A stretch of DNA of 64,000 bases. It comes from Youhaiella tibetensis. Lineage in GTDB: Bacteria > Pseudomonadota > Alphaproteobacteria > Rhizobiales > Devosiaceae. Below are positions 35,552 to 44,232 of the stretch, in pieces. Within the stretch, counting starts at the first letter, position 1; each line of letters opens with the position of its first letter. The notes below the pieces were generated by a model, which was not told the DNA's origin, ran no database searches, and saw only the letters and a program-made list of their open reading frames with translations. Location: NCBI RefSeq assembly GCF_008000755.1, contig NZ_CP041690.1, positions 2,357,260 through 2,421,259 of the forward strand, read 5' to 3'. Both the position numbers and the translations under genes were made by a program.

Positions 35552-36549
35552 CCTTTGCCACCCTGATCAGGCGCTCCGGCCTCCTTGCCGGCGCAGCAGC
35601 CATCGCCGCCCTGGCGCTGGCCACCCCCGGCCTCGCCCAGTCTTTCCCCGTTACCGACGACAATTGCGGGGTGACCACCACCTACGAAGCCGCACCCACC
35701 CGCGCCGTAACCCTCTCCAACAACGCCACCGAACTCATGCTCGCCCTCGGGCTGGAAGGCAGCATGGCGGGCACCTCCTACATGGCCAATCTCAGGATCA
35801 GCCCGGCCTATGCCGAGGCCTATGCCAAGGTGCCGGTGATTTCCCCGCTCGTGGCCACCACTGAAGAGCTCATCGCCGCCGAGGCCGACTTCGTCTACGC
35901 CGGCTATCCTGATGGCTTCAGCGAATCCCGCCACACCCGTGACCAGCTCCACGACCTGGGCATGAAGACGCGCCTCAACGTGGAAGGCTGCAACCTCGGC
36001 GCCTTCGGCTTCCCCCAGCTCTTCGAGGAAATCCGCTCGGTCGCCGCGATCTTCGGCATTGCCGATCGCGGCGAGCAGCTGGTCGCCGATCTTTCCGCAC
36101 GCCTCGACGCGGTCAAAGACAAGCTCGCCGCCGCGCCGTCCATCCCGGTCTTCATCTACAACGGCGGCGATTCCGCCCCCAATGCCGCCCTCGGCAACAC
36201 CATGCTGTCCCAGGCCGTCGCCGCTGCCGGCGGTAGGAACATCTTCGATGATGTCGCCAACCGCTTCGGCCAGGTAAGCTGGGAGCAGGTGGCCGAACGC
36301 GCGCCCGAATATATCGTGGTCTTCTACTCCGGCACCGCCAGCGGCCAGGTCGTCGCCGATCCGGACAAGGAACTCGGCCAGGCCCGCATTGAAACGCTCA
36401 AGTCGATTCCCGCCATCGCCGACGTCCCGGCCATCGCCAACAACCGGTTCATCCTCATCAACTCGGTCCAGGGCCAGCCCGGCCCGAGCACCGTCGATGC
36501 GGTGGAAGCCATGGCCAGGGCCTTCCATCCCCAAGCCTTCGGGCAGTAA
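35548..36549 (+). CDS. btuF: Periplasmic corrinoid/metal-chelate binding protein (BtuF-like)
   Basis: The 333-residue protein has a signal peptide (cleavage after GLAQ near residue 31) and a helical-backbone class III binding fold with motifs APTRAVTLSNNATELMLALGL and AGYPDGFSE, as in BtuF/FepB-type proteins. It is translationally coupled to the flavin oxidoreductase and followed by btuC after 8 bases. The riboswitch upstream argues for cobalamin or a precursor as ligand, although by sequence alone a siderophore would be possible. Confidence 0.82.
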   Translation: MTFATLIRRSGLLAGAAAIAALALATPGLAQSFPVTDDNCGVTTTYEAAPTRAVTLSNNATELMLALGLEGSMAGTSYMANLRISPAYAEAYAKVPVISPLVATTEELIAAEADFVYAGYPDGFSESRHTRDQLHDLGMKTRLNVEGCNLGAFGFPQLFEEIRSVAAIFGIADRGEQLVADLSARLDAVKDKLAAAPSIPVFIYNGGDSAPNAALGNTMLSQAVAAAGGRNIFDDVANRFGQVSWEQVAERAPEYIVVFYSGTASGQVVADPDKELGQARIETLKSIPAIADVPAIANNRFILINSVQGQPGPSTVDAVEAMARAFHPQAFGQ

Positions 36550-36557
36550 GTCGCACG

Positions 36558-37718
36558 ATGAACGAATCCCGGCCCATTTCCGCGCGCATTGACCAGCAGC
36601 GGCTGCTCGCCGTTCTCAGGTCGAGCGAAAGCGCGACGCCTGCCGCTTCCCCGGCGCCGATTGCCGGATCGCGGGTCGCCGGCCTGCCCTATGGCCTCGC
36701 CATGGCGCTCCTGGCCGGGATTCTGTTCCTCCTCGGCCTTGCCGGGCTCATGCTCGGCTCGGTCCACGTCCCTGCGCCCGTTGCGGTCGGTGTTCTCGTC
36801 AACTGGCTGTTCGGCGGCGAGGTCATCCCCGCCACCTGGCGCGCCGTCTATGACACCATCATCATCGAGACACGCATCCCGCGGGTGATCCTGGCCGGCA
36901 TCGTCGGCGCCACGCTCGGTGCCAGCGGCATGACCATCCAGGCCATCGTGCGCAATCCGCTCGCGGGCCCGAGCATCCTGGGCGTCTCCAACGGCGCCGC
37001 GACCGGCGCGGTCGTCGTCATGCGCTGGGGCCTCATGGGCCTGGGCGCCTTCACGCTCTATGCCTCCGCCTTCGCCGGCGCCCTCGTCACGCTCGCCATC
37101 GTCTTCTGGGTCGCCCGTGCCGGCGGCCGGATGACGCCCACCCGTCTCGTGCTCGCCGGCATCGCCATGAGCTCGGTGCTCAGCGCCCTGACGAGCCTTC
37201 TCGTCCTCACCTCGCCCGATCCCCAGCTCGCCGCCCGCGTTCTCTTCTGGACCCTGGGCGGGTTCGGCTCGGCCCAGTGGAAGCTCCTGCCCCTGCCCAC
37301 CATCGCCCTGGTCATCGGGCTGGGCTTGATGCTCGTGCAGGCGCGGCGCCTCAATCTCCTCATGGCTGGCGACGAGAGCGCCACTGCCCTCGGGCTCGAT
37401 GTCCACCGCTTCCGCCAGGCCATGTTCGTGCTCACCGCCGCCCTCATCGGCGTCGTCGTCGCCGTTTCAGGCGTCATTGGCTTCGTCGGCCTTATCGTGC
37501 CGCACATCGTGCGTTTCCTCGTGGGTGCCGATCACCGCCGCGCCCTGCCTGCCGTCGCCCTCATGGGCGCCAGCTTCACCATCGGGGCCGATCTCGCCGC
37601 GCGAACCGTCATCGCGCCCATCGAGCTGCCGGTCGGCATCATCACCGCTCTGGTCGGCGGCCCCTTCTTCATCTGGTTGTTGCGGCGCGACGCCCGCGAC
37701 AATGGAGGCGCGCCATGA
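36558..37718 (+). CDS. btuC: FecCD/BtuC-family ABC permease
   Basis: The 386-residue permease has about ten hydrophobic segments with family motifs RIPRVILAGIVGATLGASGM, NPLAGPSILGVSNGAA and GFVGLIVPHIVRFLVGADHR. An N-terminal extension of about 45 residues precedes the first helix. Its stop overlaps the ATPase start (ATGA). It forms the inner-membrane channel of the B12-regulated importer. Confidence 0.9.
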   Translation: MNESRPISARIDQQRLLAVLRSSESATPAASPAPIAGSRVAGLPYGLAMALLAGILFLLGLAGLMLGSVHVPAPVAVGVLVNWLFGGEVIPATWRAVYDTIIIETRIPRVILAGIVGATLGASGMTIQAIVRNPLAGPSILGVSNGAATGAVVVMRWGLMGLGAFTLYASAFAGALVTLAIVFWVARAGGRMTPTRLVLAGIAMSSVLSALTSLLVLTSPDPQLAARVLFWTLGGFGSAQWKLLPLPTIALVIGLGLMLVQARRLNLLMAGDESATALGLDVHRFRQAMFVLTAALIGVVVAVSGVIGFVGLIVPHIVRFLVGADHRRALPAVALMGASFTIGADLAARTVIAPIELPVGIITALVGGPFFIWLLRRDARDNGGAP

Positions 37719-38488
37719 GCATTGCGCCCGGGCACCTGGCCCTCCAGGACGTGAGCTTCACCATTGGCGGGCGCTCCCTCGTCCGCAACGTTTCCCTGAC
37801 GGTCGCCCCCGGCGAGATGATTGGCGTCATCGGTCCGAACGGCGCCGGCAAGTCATCGCTCCTGCGCACCATCTACCGCACCAACCGGCCGAGCGCTGGC
37901 CGCGTCACGGTCAATGGCGAGGATGTCTGGCAGCGCCCGGCCACCTGGGTGGCGCGCCACGTCGGGGCCGTCCTTCAAGACATGCCCGCCGATTTTCCGC
38001 TGACCGTGCGCGATGTCGTCGCCATGGGCCGTTCGGCGCACAAGCGCCTGCTCGAGGCCGATAGCGCCCATGACCACGCCCTCATCGAGGCAGCCATCGA
38101 GCTCCTGCAACTGCGCCCCCTCGAAACGCGGGCCTTCCGCACCCTCTCGGGCGGCGAGCGCCAGCGCACCCTCGTTGCGCGCGCCCTCGTCCAGCAGCCG
38201 GCTGTCCTCGTCCTCGATGAGCCGACCAACCACCTCGATATCCACCACCAGCTTCAGTTGCTGCGCTTCGTGCGCAGTTTGGGCATCACCGTGGTCGCAG
38301 CCCTGCACGACCTCAACCTCGCCGCCATGTTCTGCGATCGCATCGCCATACTGCATAAGGGCGAAATGGTCGCTACCGGTACGCCCGAGGCTGTCCTCAC
38401 CGAGGCGAACCTGGCGAGCATCTTCCGCATCGAGGCCACGCTGGCGCGCAATCCGCGAACCAATACCATCTGGGTCATGCCCGCCTGA
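37715..38488 (+). CDS. btuD: FecE/BtuD-family ABC transporter ATPase
   Basis: The 257-residue ATPase has Walker A GPNGAGKSS, signature LSGGERQRT, and Walker B VLVLDEPTNHLD, followed by the H-loop ALHDLN, matching siderophore/B12 importer ATPases. The ATG at 37715 overlaps the permease stop. It completes the riboswitch-controlled importer. Confidence 0.92.
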   Translation: MSIAPGHLALQDVSFTIGGRSLVRNVSLTVAPGEMIGVIGPNGAGKSSLLRTIYRTNRPSAGRVTVNGEDVWQRPATWVARHVGAVLQDMPADFPLTVRDVVAMGRSAHKRLLEADSAHDHALIEAAIELLQLRPLETRAFRTLSGGERQRTLVARALVQQPAVLVLDEPTNHLDIHHQLQLLRFVRSLGITVVAALHDLNLAAMFCDRIAILHKGEMVATGTPEAVLTEANLASIFRIEATLARNPRTNTIWVMPA

Positions 38489-38592
38489 GGGTCGCGCCGC
38501 GCCACCCACCGAGCCCCCCTGCATCCGATTTATCCTCCGTCGCGAAACCATAAGCGCCGCGACACGTTCGGAATCACAGGAGGATTTGACTC

Positions 38593-38862
38593 ATGGCACA
38601 GCAATCCACGACCGAACCGCGCAAGGCTCCCAAGCGCCAGGGTCCCAAGACCAGGGCCCAGGCCCACCGCATCGTCACCGGCGCCGAGAACACCGCCGGA
38701 GCAGACGTCCCGCTTCCGGGCGAAACTCTCAAGCACGCCAATTTGCGCTACCCGAAGCCCGGGCCCGGCGACGCCTACAATATTTCGACCGGCGACCGCT
38801 CCATCAAGCGGGGCGCGAACCAGGAAACCGAGCACCACAAGCAGCGTGCCGACGAAAGCTAG
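38593..38862 (+). CDS. Small hydrophilic protein, function unknown
   Basis: The 89-residue product is rich in Lys, Gly and Pro, with no membrane helix or signal peptide (MAQQSTTEPRKAPKRQGPK...). An AGGAGG-like sequence (ACAGGAGGA) precedes the ATG. I recognise no family; it is likely disordered. Next gene starts 16 bases downstream. Confidence 0.55.
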   Translation: MAQQSTTEPRKAPKRQGPKTRAQAHRIVTGAENTAGADVPLPGETLKHANLRYPKPGPGDAYNISTGDRSIKRGANQETEHHKQRADES

Positions 38863-38878
38863 CGCCAGGGAGCCCGAC

Positions 38879-39124
38879 ATGAATAAGCGCATCACACCCA
38901 AGGCATCGCCCACCGGTGCCGTATGGACGCGGCAGACCGGCCCGCACACCGCGCCGGCCGATCGCGACGTAGCCGATCCTCATCCCTCCGACGAGGAACC
39001 CCAGACCGACGCCCCACGCCCCGGCGGCGAGCACCCTCCGCGTCGTGATCTCGGCCCCAATGACGCCATCAACGATGGCACCGCGCCCCCGCGCCCGCAC
39101 AACGCCGGCAGCGGCCCGCGTTGA
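38879..39124 (+). CDS. Small Pro/Asp-rich hydrophilic protein, function unknown
   Basis: The 81-residue product has many Pro, Asp and Arg residues and ends PRPHNAGSGPR, with no structural motif. AGGGAG upstream of the ATG at 38879 supports translation. It lies between the previous small gene and the DUF983 gene and may be cotranscribed with both. Confidence 0.5.
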   Translation: MNKRITPKASPTGAVWTRQTGPHTAPADRDVADPHPSDEEPQTDAPRPGGEHPPRRDLGPNDAINDGTAPPRPHNAGSGPR

Positions 39125-39139
39125 TGCCGGGAGGCAGGG

Positions 39140-39523
39140 ATGTCTCACTCCGCCGACCATCATCGGGCGGGCTCATGGCAAAGGGCCGTCTGGAACGGGT
39201 TGCGATGCCGCTGCCCCAATTGTGGTGAGGGCAGGCTCTTTGCCCGCTATCTTGAGCCTGTGGAGCACTGTCCCGTTTGCGGAGAGGAATATGCCGACCG
39301 CTATCAGGTGGGGCTGCTTCTGCCGTTCCTCGTCATCACCGTGGTCGGGCACCTGATGATCTTCGCTGTGCTGGAAATGGGGCACTTTCGCGTTGCGCCC
39401 CTGCTCTTGCTCGCCATCGTCATCCCGATCGTGCTGGTCCTCACGCTCTTGCTGCTTCCGCCCGTCAAGGGAGCCCTGACCGGCATCCTCTGGTACGCCA
39501 ATCTCACCGACGAACCGAAATAG
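39140..39523 (+). CDS. DUF983 membrane protein
   Basis: The 127-residue protein has two zinc-knuckle-like motifs near the N-terminus (CRCPNCGEG and CPVCGEEY) followed by two membrane helices (about 55-77 and 83-105). This is the DUF983 architecture, found in alphaproteobacteria sometimes near cytochrome oxidase genes. Here it is convergent with the SCO1 gene of the copper operon, separated by a shared terminator. Function unknown. Confidence 0.85.
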   Translation: MSHSADHHRAGSWQRAVWNGLRCRCPNCGEGRLFARYLEPVEHCPVCGEEYADRYQVGLLLPFLVITVVGHLMIFAVLEMGHFRVAPLLLLAIVIPIVLVLTLLLLPPVKGALTGILWYANLTDEPK

Positions 39524-39535
39524 GATCGCAATAAC

Positions 39536-39563
39536 GGGCGGCGGCACCGCAGCGCCGCCGCCC
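39536..39563. terminator. Bidirectional hairpin between DUF983 and SCO1 genes
   Basis: GGGCGGCGGC (39536-39545) and GCCGCCGCCC (39554-39563) form a perfect 10-bp stem with an 8-base loop between convergent genes. Confidence 0.7.
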
Positions 39564-39571
39564 ATTCCAAC

Positions 39572-40168
39572 TCAGCTATCGGCGGCGATCAGCTTGCGCA
39601 GCTTGGCGACGGCGGTCGCCGCATCTTCGCGATAGGCGATCGTCCCCGTGAAGTTCCCCTGCCGGTCGAGCAGGAATACCGATGCCGTATGGTCCATCGT
39701 GTAGGACCCGTCCTCGGTCGCGATTCTCTTGGCGAACACGCCCCAGGCCTTGATGGCCTTGTCGATCTCGCTGCGCGACCCCGTCACCGCGGTGACGTGC
39801 CCCGTCCAGGCTACATAGGCCCCGACCACTTCGGGTGTATCCCGCTCGGGATCCACCGAGACGAAATAGGCCTTGAGATCGCGGGCCTCTTCGCCCAGCG
39901 TCTCGAACCAGGCGGTCATTTCGGCGAGCGTGGTCGGGCACACATCGGGGCAATGCGTGAATCCGAAGAACAGGGCCGACGGATGTCCGTTGAAACTATC
40001 GCGGTTGAACGCCTCGCCCGCCGCCGTCTGCAGCTGATAGTCCCCATCGCCGAGCGAGGCGAGCGCGGGGCTTCGTGTGCCCAGCGCATAGAGCCCGGTG
40101 GCGACGGCCGCCACCACGACCACCGCCACCCACAGCACGATGCGGGCCGTCCTGAGATGAGCGGCCAT
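39572..40168 (-). CDS. SCO1/SenC-family copper chaperone
   Basis: SCO proteins deliver copper to cytochrome oxidase or act as thiol-disulfide proteins. The 198-residue product has an N-terminal membrane anchor (IVLWVAVVVVAAVATGLYAL), the thioredoxin-fold copper site GFTHCPDVCPTT (CxxxC) and the ligand His in MDHTASVFLLD. Its start overlaps the PCuAC gene stop (ATG-region shared at 40168), so it is the last gene of the copper operon. Confidence 0.92.
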   Translation of the reverse strand: MAAHLRTARIVLWVAVVVVAAVATGLYALGTRSPALASLGDGDYQLQTAAGEAFNRDSFNGHPSALFFGFTHCPDVCPTTLAEMTAWFETLGEEARDLKAYFVSVDPERDTPEVVGAYVAWTGHVTAVTGSRSEIDKAIKAWGVFAKRIATEDGSYTMDHTASVFLLDRQGNFTGTIAYREDAATAVAKLRKLIAADS

Positions 40169-41064
40169 CAGATGAGCCCCTCGTCGACCATCATCTCACC
40201 CGCAAAGGAATCATAGAGCGCCACCTCTTCGGCCGGCAAAGTCGCCTCCGCCGCGGCGAGCCCAGCCGCAAGCGCCTGCGCCGCCGCTTCGGGAACGCCG
40301 ATCGTCACGAGCGCCGCCGCATCCTTGAGCGACGCCCCGGCGCAGAGATGGATGCCCCAGCCCTTTTCGGTCTTGCGCAGCAGCGCCCGTCCGCCGGCAC
40401 CGGCCTGGGCCCAGTCGCTGACCGCATATTCGCCCGAAACCACGATCGGCCCCATCTCGAGCGGCTTTTCAGGCGTATCGAACATCGCCATCTGCATCGC
40501 CGCGATCGCTTCTTCGTCAGTGAGGTGGGAAGCATCGACCGGTGCCATCGCCCCGTGGTGGGCCATGCCGTGTGCCTCGGGCTCCGCCGCGCTGCTGGCC
40601 AGCACCGGCAGCGTCACGGTCACCGACCCGGCCTTCTCGAAGGCGAGCGTCACCTCCACCGCCTGCCCTTCGACCAGCGGACCTTTGAGCTTCATGAACA
40701 TCAGGTGCAGGCCGCCCGGCTCGAGCGTTACCGTCGCACCGGCCGGAACCGGGATGCCGTCCTTGAGCTGGCGCATCTTCATCACGTCGCCCTCCATGGT
40801 CATCTCATGGAGCTGCACCTCGCCCGCGACCGGCGAAGCTGCGGCGACGAGCCGGTCATCGTCCGATCCGCCATTGGTGATCGTGAGATAGCCACCGCCC
40901 ACCGGCTGGTTGGGCAGCGTCGCCCGGGCAAACGCCCCGGCAATAGTGAGTTCTCCCACCCGCTCCTCGGCGGCGGGCGGGGCGTGGTGCATGCCTTCGG
41001 CCAGTGCCGGCGCGGCAAACATGAGGGCTGCCGCAAGGGCAGCGACGGAAATACGCAGGTTCAT
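40168..41064 (-). CDS. PCuAC copper chaperone fused to a copper-uptake-associated domain
   Basis: The 298-residue protein has a signal peptide (residues 1-22, ending ALA) and an N-terminal PCuAC domain (about 35-155) with copper ligands in LHEMTMEGDVMKM and GLHLMFMKLKG. A second domain follows (about 175-298: EEAIAAMQMAMFDTPEKPL, VVSGEYAVSDWAQ, RALLRKTEKGWGIHLCAG). That domain resembles a small protein annotated as copper uptake system-associated in Rhizobiales, normally separate, so this looks like a fusion. The second identification is from memory and less certain. It probably hands Cu(I) to SCO1 and to cytochrome oxidase. Confidence 0.82.
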   Translation of the reverse strand: MNLRISVAALAAALMFAAPALAEGMHHAPPAAEERVGELTIAGAFARATLPNQPVGGGYLTITNGGSDDDRLVAAASPVAGEVQLHEMTMEGDVMKMRQLKDGIPVPAGATVTLEPGGLHLMFMKLKGPLVEGQAVEVTLAFEKAGSVTVTLPVLASSAAEPEAHGMAHHGAMAPVDASHLTDEEAIAAMQMAMFDTPEKPLEMGPIVVSGEYAVSDWAQAGAGGRALLRKTEKGWGIHLCAGASLKDAAALVTIGVPEAAAQALAAGLAAAEATLPAEEVALYDSFAGEMMVDEGLI

Positions 41065-41121
41065 TTCATCAGTCCTGAATAAAGGGGAAAGGGAACCGGA
41101 AAGCGGCGTGCCCTCCGGCGT

Positions 41122-41523
41122 TCAGGACTGGGCTGGCGGCGCCCGCGTTTGCCGCGGGTTCCCCGCAAGGCCTCCCCCTGCATGCATTCCCACGCCCGGC
41201 GCCGGATGCCCCGTGCATCCGGCCTCGATCGGCGCCTCGACCCCGATCGACGCCGGCAGGATTGCCGCCAATTGCTGCTTGGCAACGCCGGCCGCCGGGC
41301 ACTTGACCGCCGTCGGAACCTCGTGGCTGCCGGCCGGAGCCGATTGCTGGCAGATGCTCCACGTCCCCACCGTCTCGTAGCCGAGCGCCGACAGGTCGCG
41401 TTGCAGCGCCGCCGCCTGATGCAGCGGCAACAGCAGCACGAGAATATAGACCGCGATCACCGCGAGCGCCGTTCCGGCCTCCCGGGCGATCAGTCTCCTG
41501 CGCTGGCCGGCAGCCTGCCTCAT
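41122..41523 (-). CDS. DUF2946-like small protein, first paralogue
   Basis: The 133-residue protein has an N-terminal basic stretch and one membrane helix (ALAVIAVYILVLLLPL), then HQAAALQRDL, LGYETVGTWSICQQ, VKCPAAGVAKQQLAAILP, and a tail ending RAPPAQS. A second gene at 43761-44144 encodes the same pattern. The conserved His and Cys residues after the helix would lie in the periplasm and could bind metal. The ATG at 41523 overlaps the CopCD stop. Placement in DUF2946 is tentative. Confidence 0.65.
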   Translation of the reverse strand: MRQAAGQRRRLIAREAGTALAVIAVYILVLLLPLHQAAALQRDLSALGYETVGTWSICQQSAPAGSHEVPTAVKCPAAGVAKQQLAAILPASIGVEAPIEAGCTGHPAPGVGMHAGGGLAGNPRQTRAPPAQS

Positions 41524-43124
41524 GGCACCTCCACCGGCGACTGCAGGCGCACCAGCGAGAACCGTGACACGCGAATGTCGAGGTCGAGCTGCCAGATCCC
41601 TGCGACCGGAATGTTGAGCCCTTCGAGGCGCCACACCCCGTCGCTTTGCTTCGCCTCGCGCTTGATCGGCTCGATCCCCTTGTCCGGCGCCGCCACCGAC
41701 ACCGTCACCGACATCGCCTCCAGCGGCGCGCCGCTCATGTCGGTAAGATCGATCGCCATCGATACCGGCCCGGTCCCGCCCGGCGTCATCGTGACCATGG
41801 CCATGGCCGTATCGTCCATCAGGTGCACGAACAGCGGTTCACTGGCCGCCGCCGCACTGGCCTCGACCAGCGCCAGCGCCCGAGGCGGCGGCGTGAAGCG
41901 CCAGCCCGCCACCAGCCCCAGTATCGCCAGCACGATTGCGATCTCGACGCCGATCGAACGCCGCAGATGCCTCGTCGCCCTGGCCTCCCCGGCCAATGCC
42001 GGCCGCGTCAGGAAAAACCGGTTCCACAGCGCCAGCGCGAAAAGCACCACCAGCAGCACAAGCTTGCCCGCCAGGATAAACCCATAGCCCGTGGCCCATT
42101 GCGGACCGGGCGGCCCCATCTGGATGAGGGCGAGCACAGCCCCCGACACCACGATCGCCGCCACCGCATAGGGGATGAACGCGGAAAACCGCGCCAGCGC
42201 CAGCCGTCCGGCCTCGCCGCGATCCCTAAGGTGCAGCGCCAGCGGCAGGAGCGCCCCCACCCAGAAAAGAATACCCCCGATATGCAGAAATACCGCCGGC
42301 CGGGTCAGCCATTGCGGCTCGGCCGTCCCCGCGTGGCCGCTGATCACCAGCGACAACGCCCCGAGCACCCAGGCCGGCCAGCCGAGCGCCGCCACGGACG
42401 GCACGGCCAGCGCCAGCCCCGCCAGCACGAAGGCGCCTAGCGCCGCCCCCACGGTAAGCCCGTAGCTCGTCGCCAGCCCCGCCCGCCATGCCGCCGCACT
42501 CGCGACCTGCCCCAGCGTGCCGCCGATGGCGTCGGTTCCATGCAGCCCCAGGCTCGCCACCGCCGCGACCGCGCCCAGAGCCGCTAGCCCGCCCATCGAC
42601 CGGCCCACTCTGGCGGGCAAGGGCGCAGCCAACCCGAAAGCGGCCGCCCCGACGCCACCGAACAGCGCCACGAACAGCAGCACCTTGCTGCCCCAGAGCG
42701 CCGCCGCCACGGTTGGATCACCCGCCGTCGCCACCGCCGCGCCGTTCCCGCTCACGACACCGACCGAAAATACCAGCGAGCTGCCGATCGGGTGGGAATC
42801 GAGCGAAGCCGCGCGCCAGCTCAGCACATAGGTGCCCTGCCCCAGTTCCTGCGGCATCCGGACCGACAGCACTGCGCCGCTCGTCGTTGCCGACAGCAGG
42901 TCCTGTCGCCCGCCCTGCGGGTCGATCAGCGTCACCGCCAGCGCCGTCACCGGCTCGTTGAAAGTCAGTTCCACCGCCCCCGGAGCGGTGTCGACCACCG
43001 CATCGGCAGCGGGATCGGACGAAAGCAGTTGCGCATGCGCCCACGCCGGCCCGCTCGTAGCGAGCAGGGCCAGGATGAAGGCGACGAGCAACCAGATCCG
43101 GTTCGAAGTGCCGGCGCGACGCAT
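41520..43124 (-). CDS. CopC-CopD fusion protein with C-terminal FixH-like domain
   Basis: The 534-residue protein combines a signal peptide, a CopC copper-binding domain with N-terminal His after cleavage (HAQLLSSDPAADAVV, ending HPIGSSLVFSV), eight or so CopD membrane helices (about 145-400) and a periplasmic C-terminal beta-rich domain (about 425-534). Such fusions, called YcnJ in Bacillus, take part in copper uptake. The C-terminal domain resembles FixH/YtkA-type folds; that is a guess. It sits downstream of ycnI. Confidence 0.88.
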   Translation of the reverse strand: MRRAGTSNRIWLLVAFILALLATSGPAWAHAQLLSSDPAADAVVDTAPGAVELTFNEPVTALAVTLIDPQGGRQDLLSATTSGAVLSVRMPQELGQGTYVLSWRAASLDSHPIGSSLVFSVGVVSGNGAAVATAGDPTVAAALWGSKVLLFVALFGGVGAAAFGLAAPLPARVGRSMGGLAALGAVAAVASLGLHGTDAIGGTLGQVASAAAWRAGLATSYGLTVGAALGAFVLAGLALAVPSVAALGWPAWVLGALSLVISGHAGTAEPQWLTRPAVFLHIGGILFWVGALLPLALHLRDRGEAGRLALARFSAFIPYAVAAIVVSGAVLALIQMGPPGPQWATGYGFILAGKLVLLVVLFALALWNRFFLTRPALAGEARATRHLRRSIGVEIAIVLAILGLVAGWRFTPPPRALALVEASAAAASEPLFVHLMDDTAMAMVTMTPGGTGPVSMAIDLTDMSGAPLEAMSVTVSVAAPDKGIEPIKREAKQSDGVWRLEGLNIPVAGIWQLDLDIRVSRFSLVRLQSPVEVP

Positions 43125-43178
43125 ATTGTCCTCCGATGAGAGCGGGACGCGGCCAGCTGGCCGCGCCCCGGCCGTCCC

Positions 43179-43703
43179 TTAGTGGGCGGCTGCGTCCGCC
43201 GGCACGAGCTCGAGGCTCGGGGCCGGCATGTCGACGCCCTCGGCACCGGTGGTGTCGATCCAGGCTTCCTCGCCATTGGCGCATTCCTGGATGGTCGGGA
43301 AGGAGAACTTGCCCGGCTCGAGCGAACCGGCAAAGGTGCCGCGGAAGACGAACTCGTCGTAGAAGGCGTCGGGCAGGTCACCACCCGACCAGACGATTTC
43401 CTTGACGCCCTCGGTCACTGCCGTGCCGTGGTTGTCGTAGCTGTTGGCATATTTGCCGGTCACCGTCTCGAGCTTCCAGCCGGCCTTGGGCATCGGCTTG
43501 ACGCCATAAAAGCCTTCCGGGATCTGGACGCGGACGACGTTGGTCGCCTGCCCCTCGCACCCATGGGGCACGCGCAGCACGGCCTTGTAGGTCGAGCCGA
43601 TCTTGGCCTGCGGGGTTTCGAGGGTGACGTGCGCGAAGGCCGGAGCGGCAAAGGCGACGAGGGAAGCAGCGGCAACGGCCGCGCGAGCGAAATTGCGGAT
43701 CAT
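43179..43703 (-). CDS. YcnI-family (DUF1775) copper-binding protein
   Basis: YcnI-type proteins bind Cu through an N-terminal histidine exposed after signal cleavage. The 174-residue product has a signal peptide ending AFA, then HVTLETPQAKIGSTYKAVLR, VPHGCEGQATN and GVKEIVWSGGDLPDAFYDEF, all matching DUF1775. No C-terminal membrane anchor is seen, so it is periplasmic. It lies directly upstream of the CopC-CopD gene, an arrangement also seen in Bacillus ycnKJI. Confidence 0.92.
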   Translation of the reverse strand: MIRNFARAAVAAASLVAFAAPAFAHVTLETPQAKIGSTYKAVLRVPHGCEGQATNVVRVQIPEGFYGVKPMPKAGWKLETVTGKYANSYDNHGTAVTEGVKEIVWSGGDLPDAFYDEFVFRGTFAGSLEPGKFSFPTIQECANGEEAWIDTTGAEGVDMPAPSLELVPADAAAH

Positions 43704-43760
43704 GATGATTCCAGTCCTGAAAAATATAGTCGTGAGGATGCGGCGGCACGCCGCGTGAAC

Positions 43761-44144
43761 TCAGACCAGGACTGGTGGCGCGCGCGCCTGCCCGAAATGC
43801 TCGTGGAGTGAAAGCTCCGAACCCGCCAGGACCGGCAGGTAGACCACCGGAGCCGCCTCGAGCATCGGCTCGACGCTGACGGCCACCGGAAGGATGCCGG
43901 CGAATTCCTGTTTGGCGATGCCCGTGGCCGGGCACTTGACCGCGGTCGGGGTCTTGCCCTCGTCATCCTGCGCGATCTGCTGACAGATCGACCAGATGCC
44001 GACGGTTTCGTAGCCGAGCTTGCCGAGGTCGCGCTGCAGGCCGGCGGCCTGGTGCAGCGGCAGCAGGAGCGTCAGGACGTAGATGGCCAGCACCGCTAGC
44101 GCGGCGCTCATCTCCCTGGCGATTCCTCGTGAACGAAACGGCAA
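43761..44144 (-). CDS. DUF2946-like small protein, second paralogue
   Basis: The 127-residue protein repeats the plan of the gene at 41122-41523: membrane helix (AVLAIYVLTLLLPLHQAA), LQRDLGKLGYETVG, WSICQQ, VKCPATGIAKQEFAGILP and RAPP near the C-terminus. It is the first gene of the copper operon. Duplication within one operon and conserved Cys/His positions suggest a role in copper handling, but no function is known. Confidence 0.65.
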   Translation of the reverse strand: MPFRSRGIAREMSAALAVLAIYVLTLLLPLHQAAGLQRDLGKLGYETVGIWSICQQIAQDDEGKTPTAVKCPATGIAKQEFAGILPVAVSVEPMLEAAPVVYLPVLAGSELSLHEHFGQARAPPVLV

Positions 44145-44232
44145 AGCAAGCTCCCCTGCGCCGCCAACTAGCCCGTAAGTCGGCCCGGCGCAAGCCTGAT
44201 GAACGGGACAAGACGTCGCGTTCCGCGTCCCC

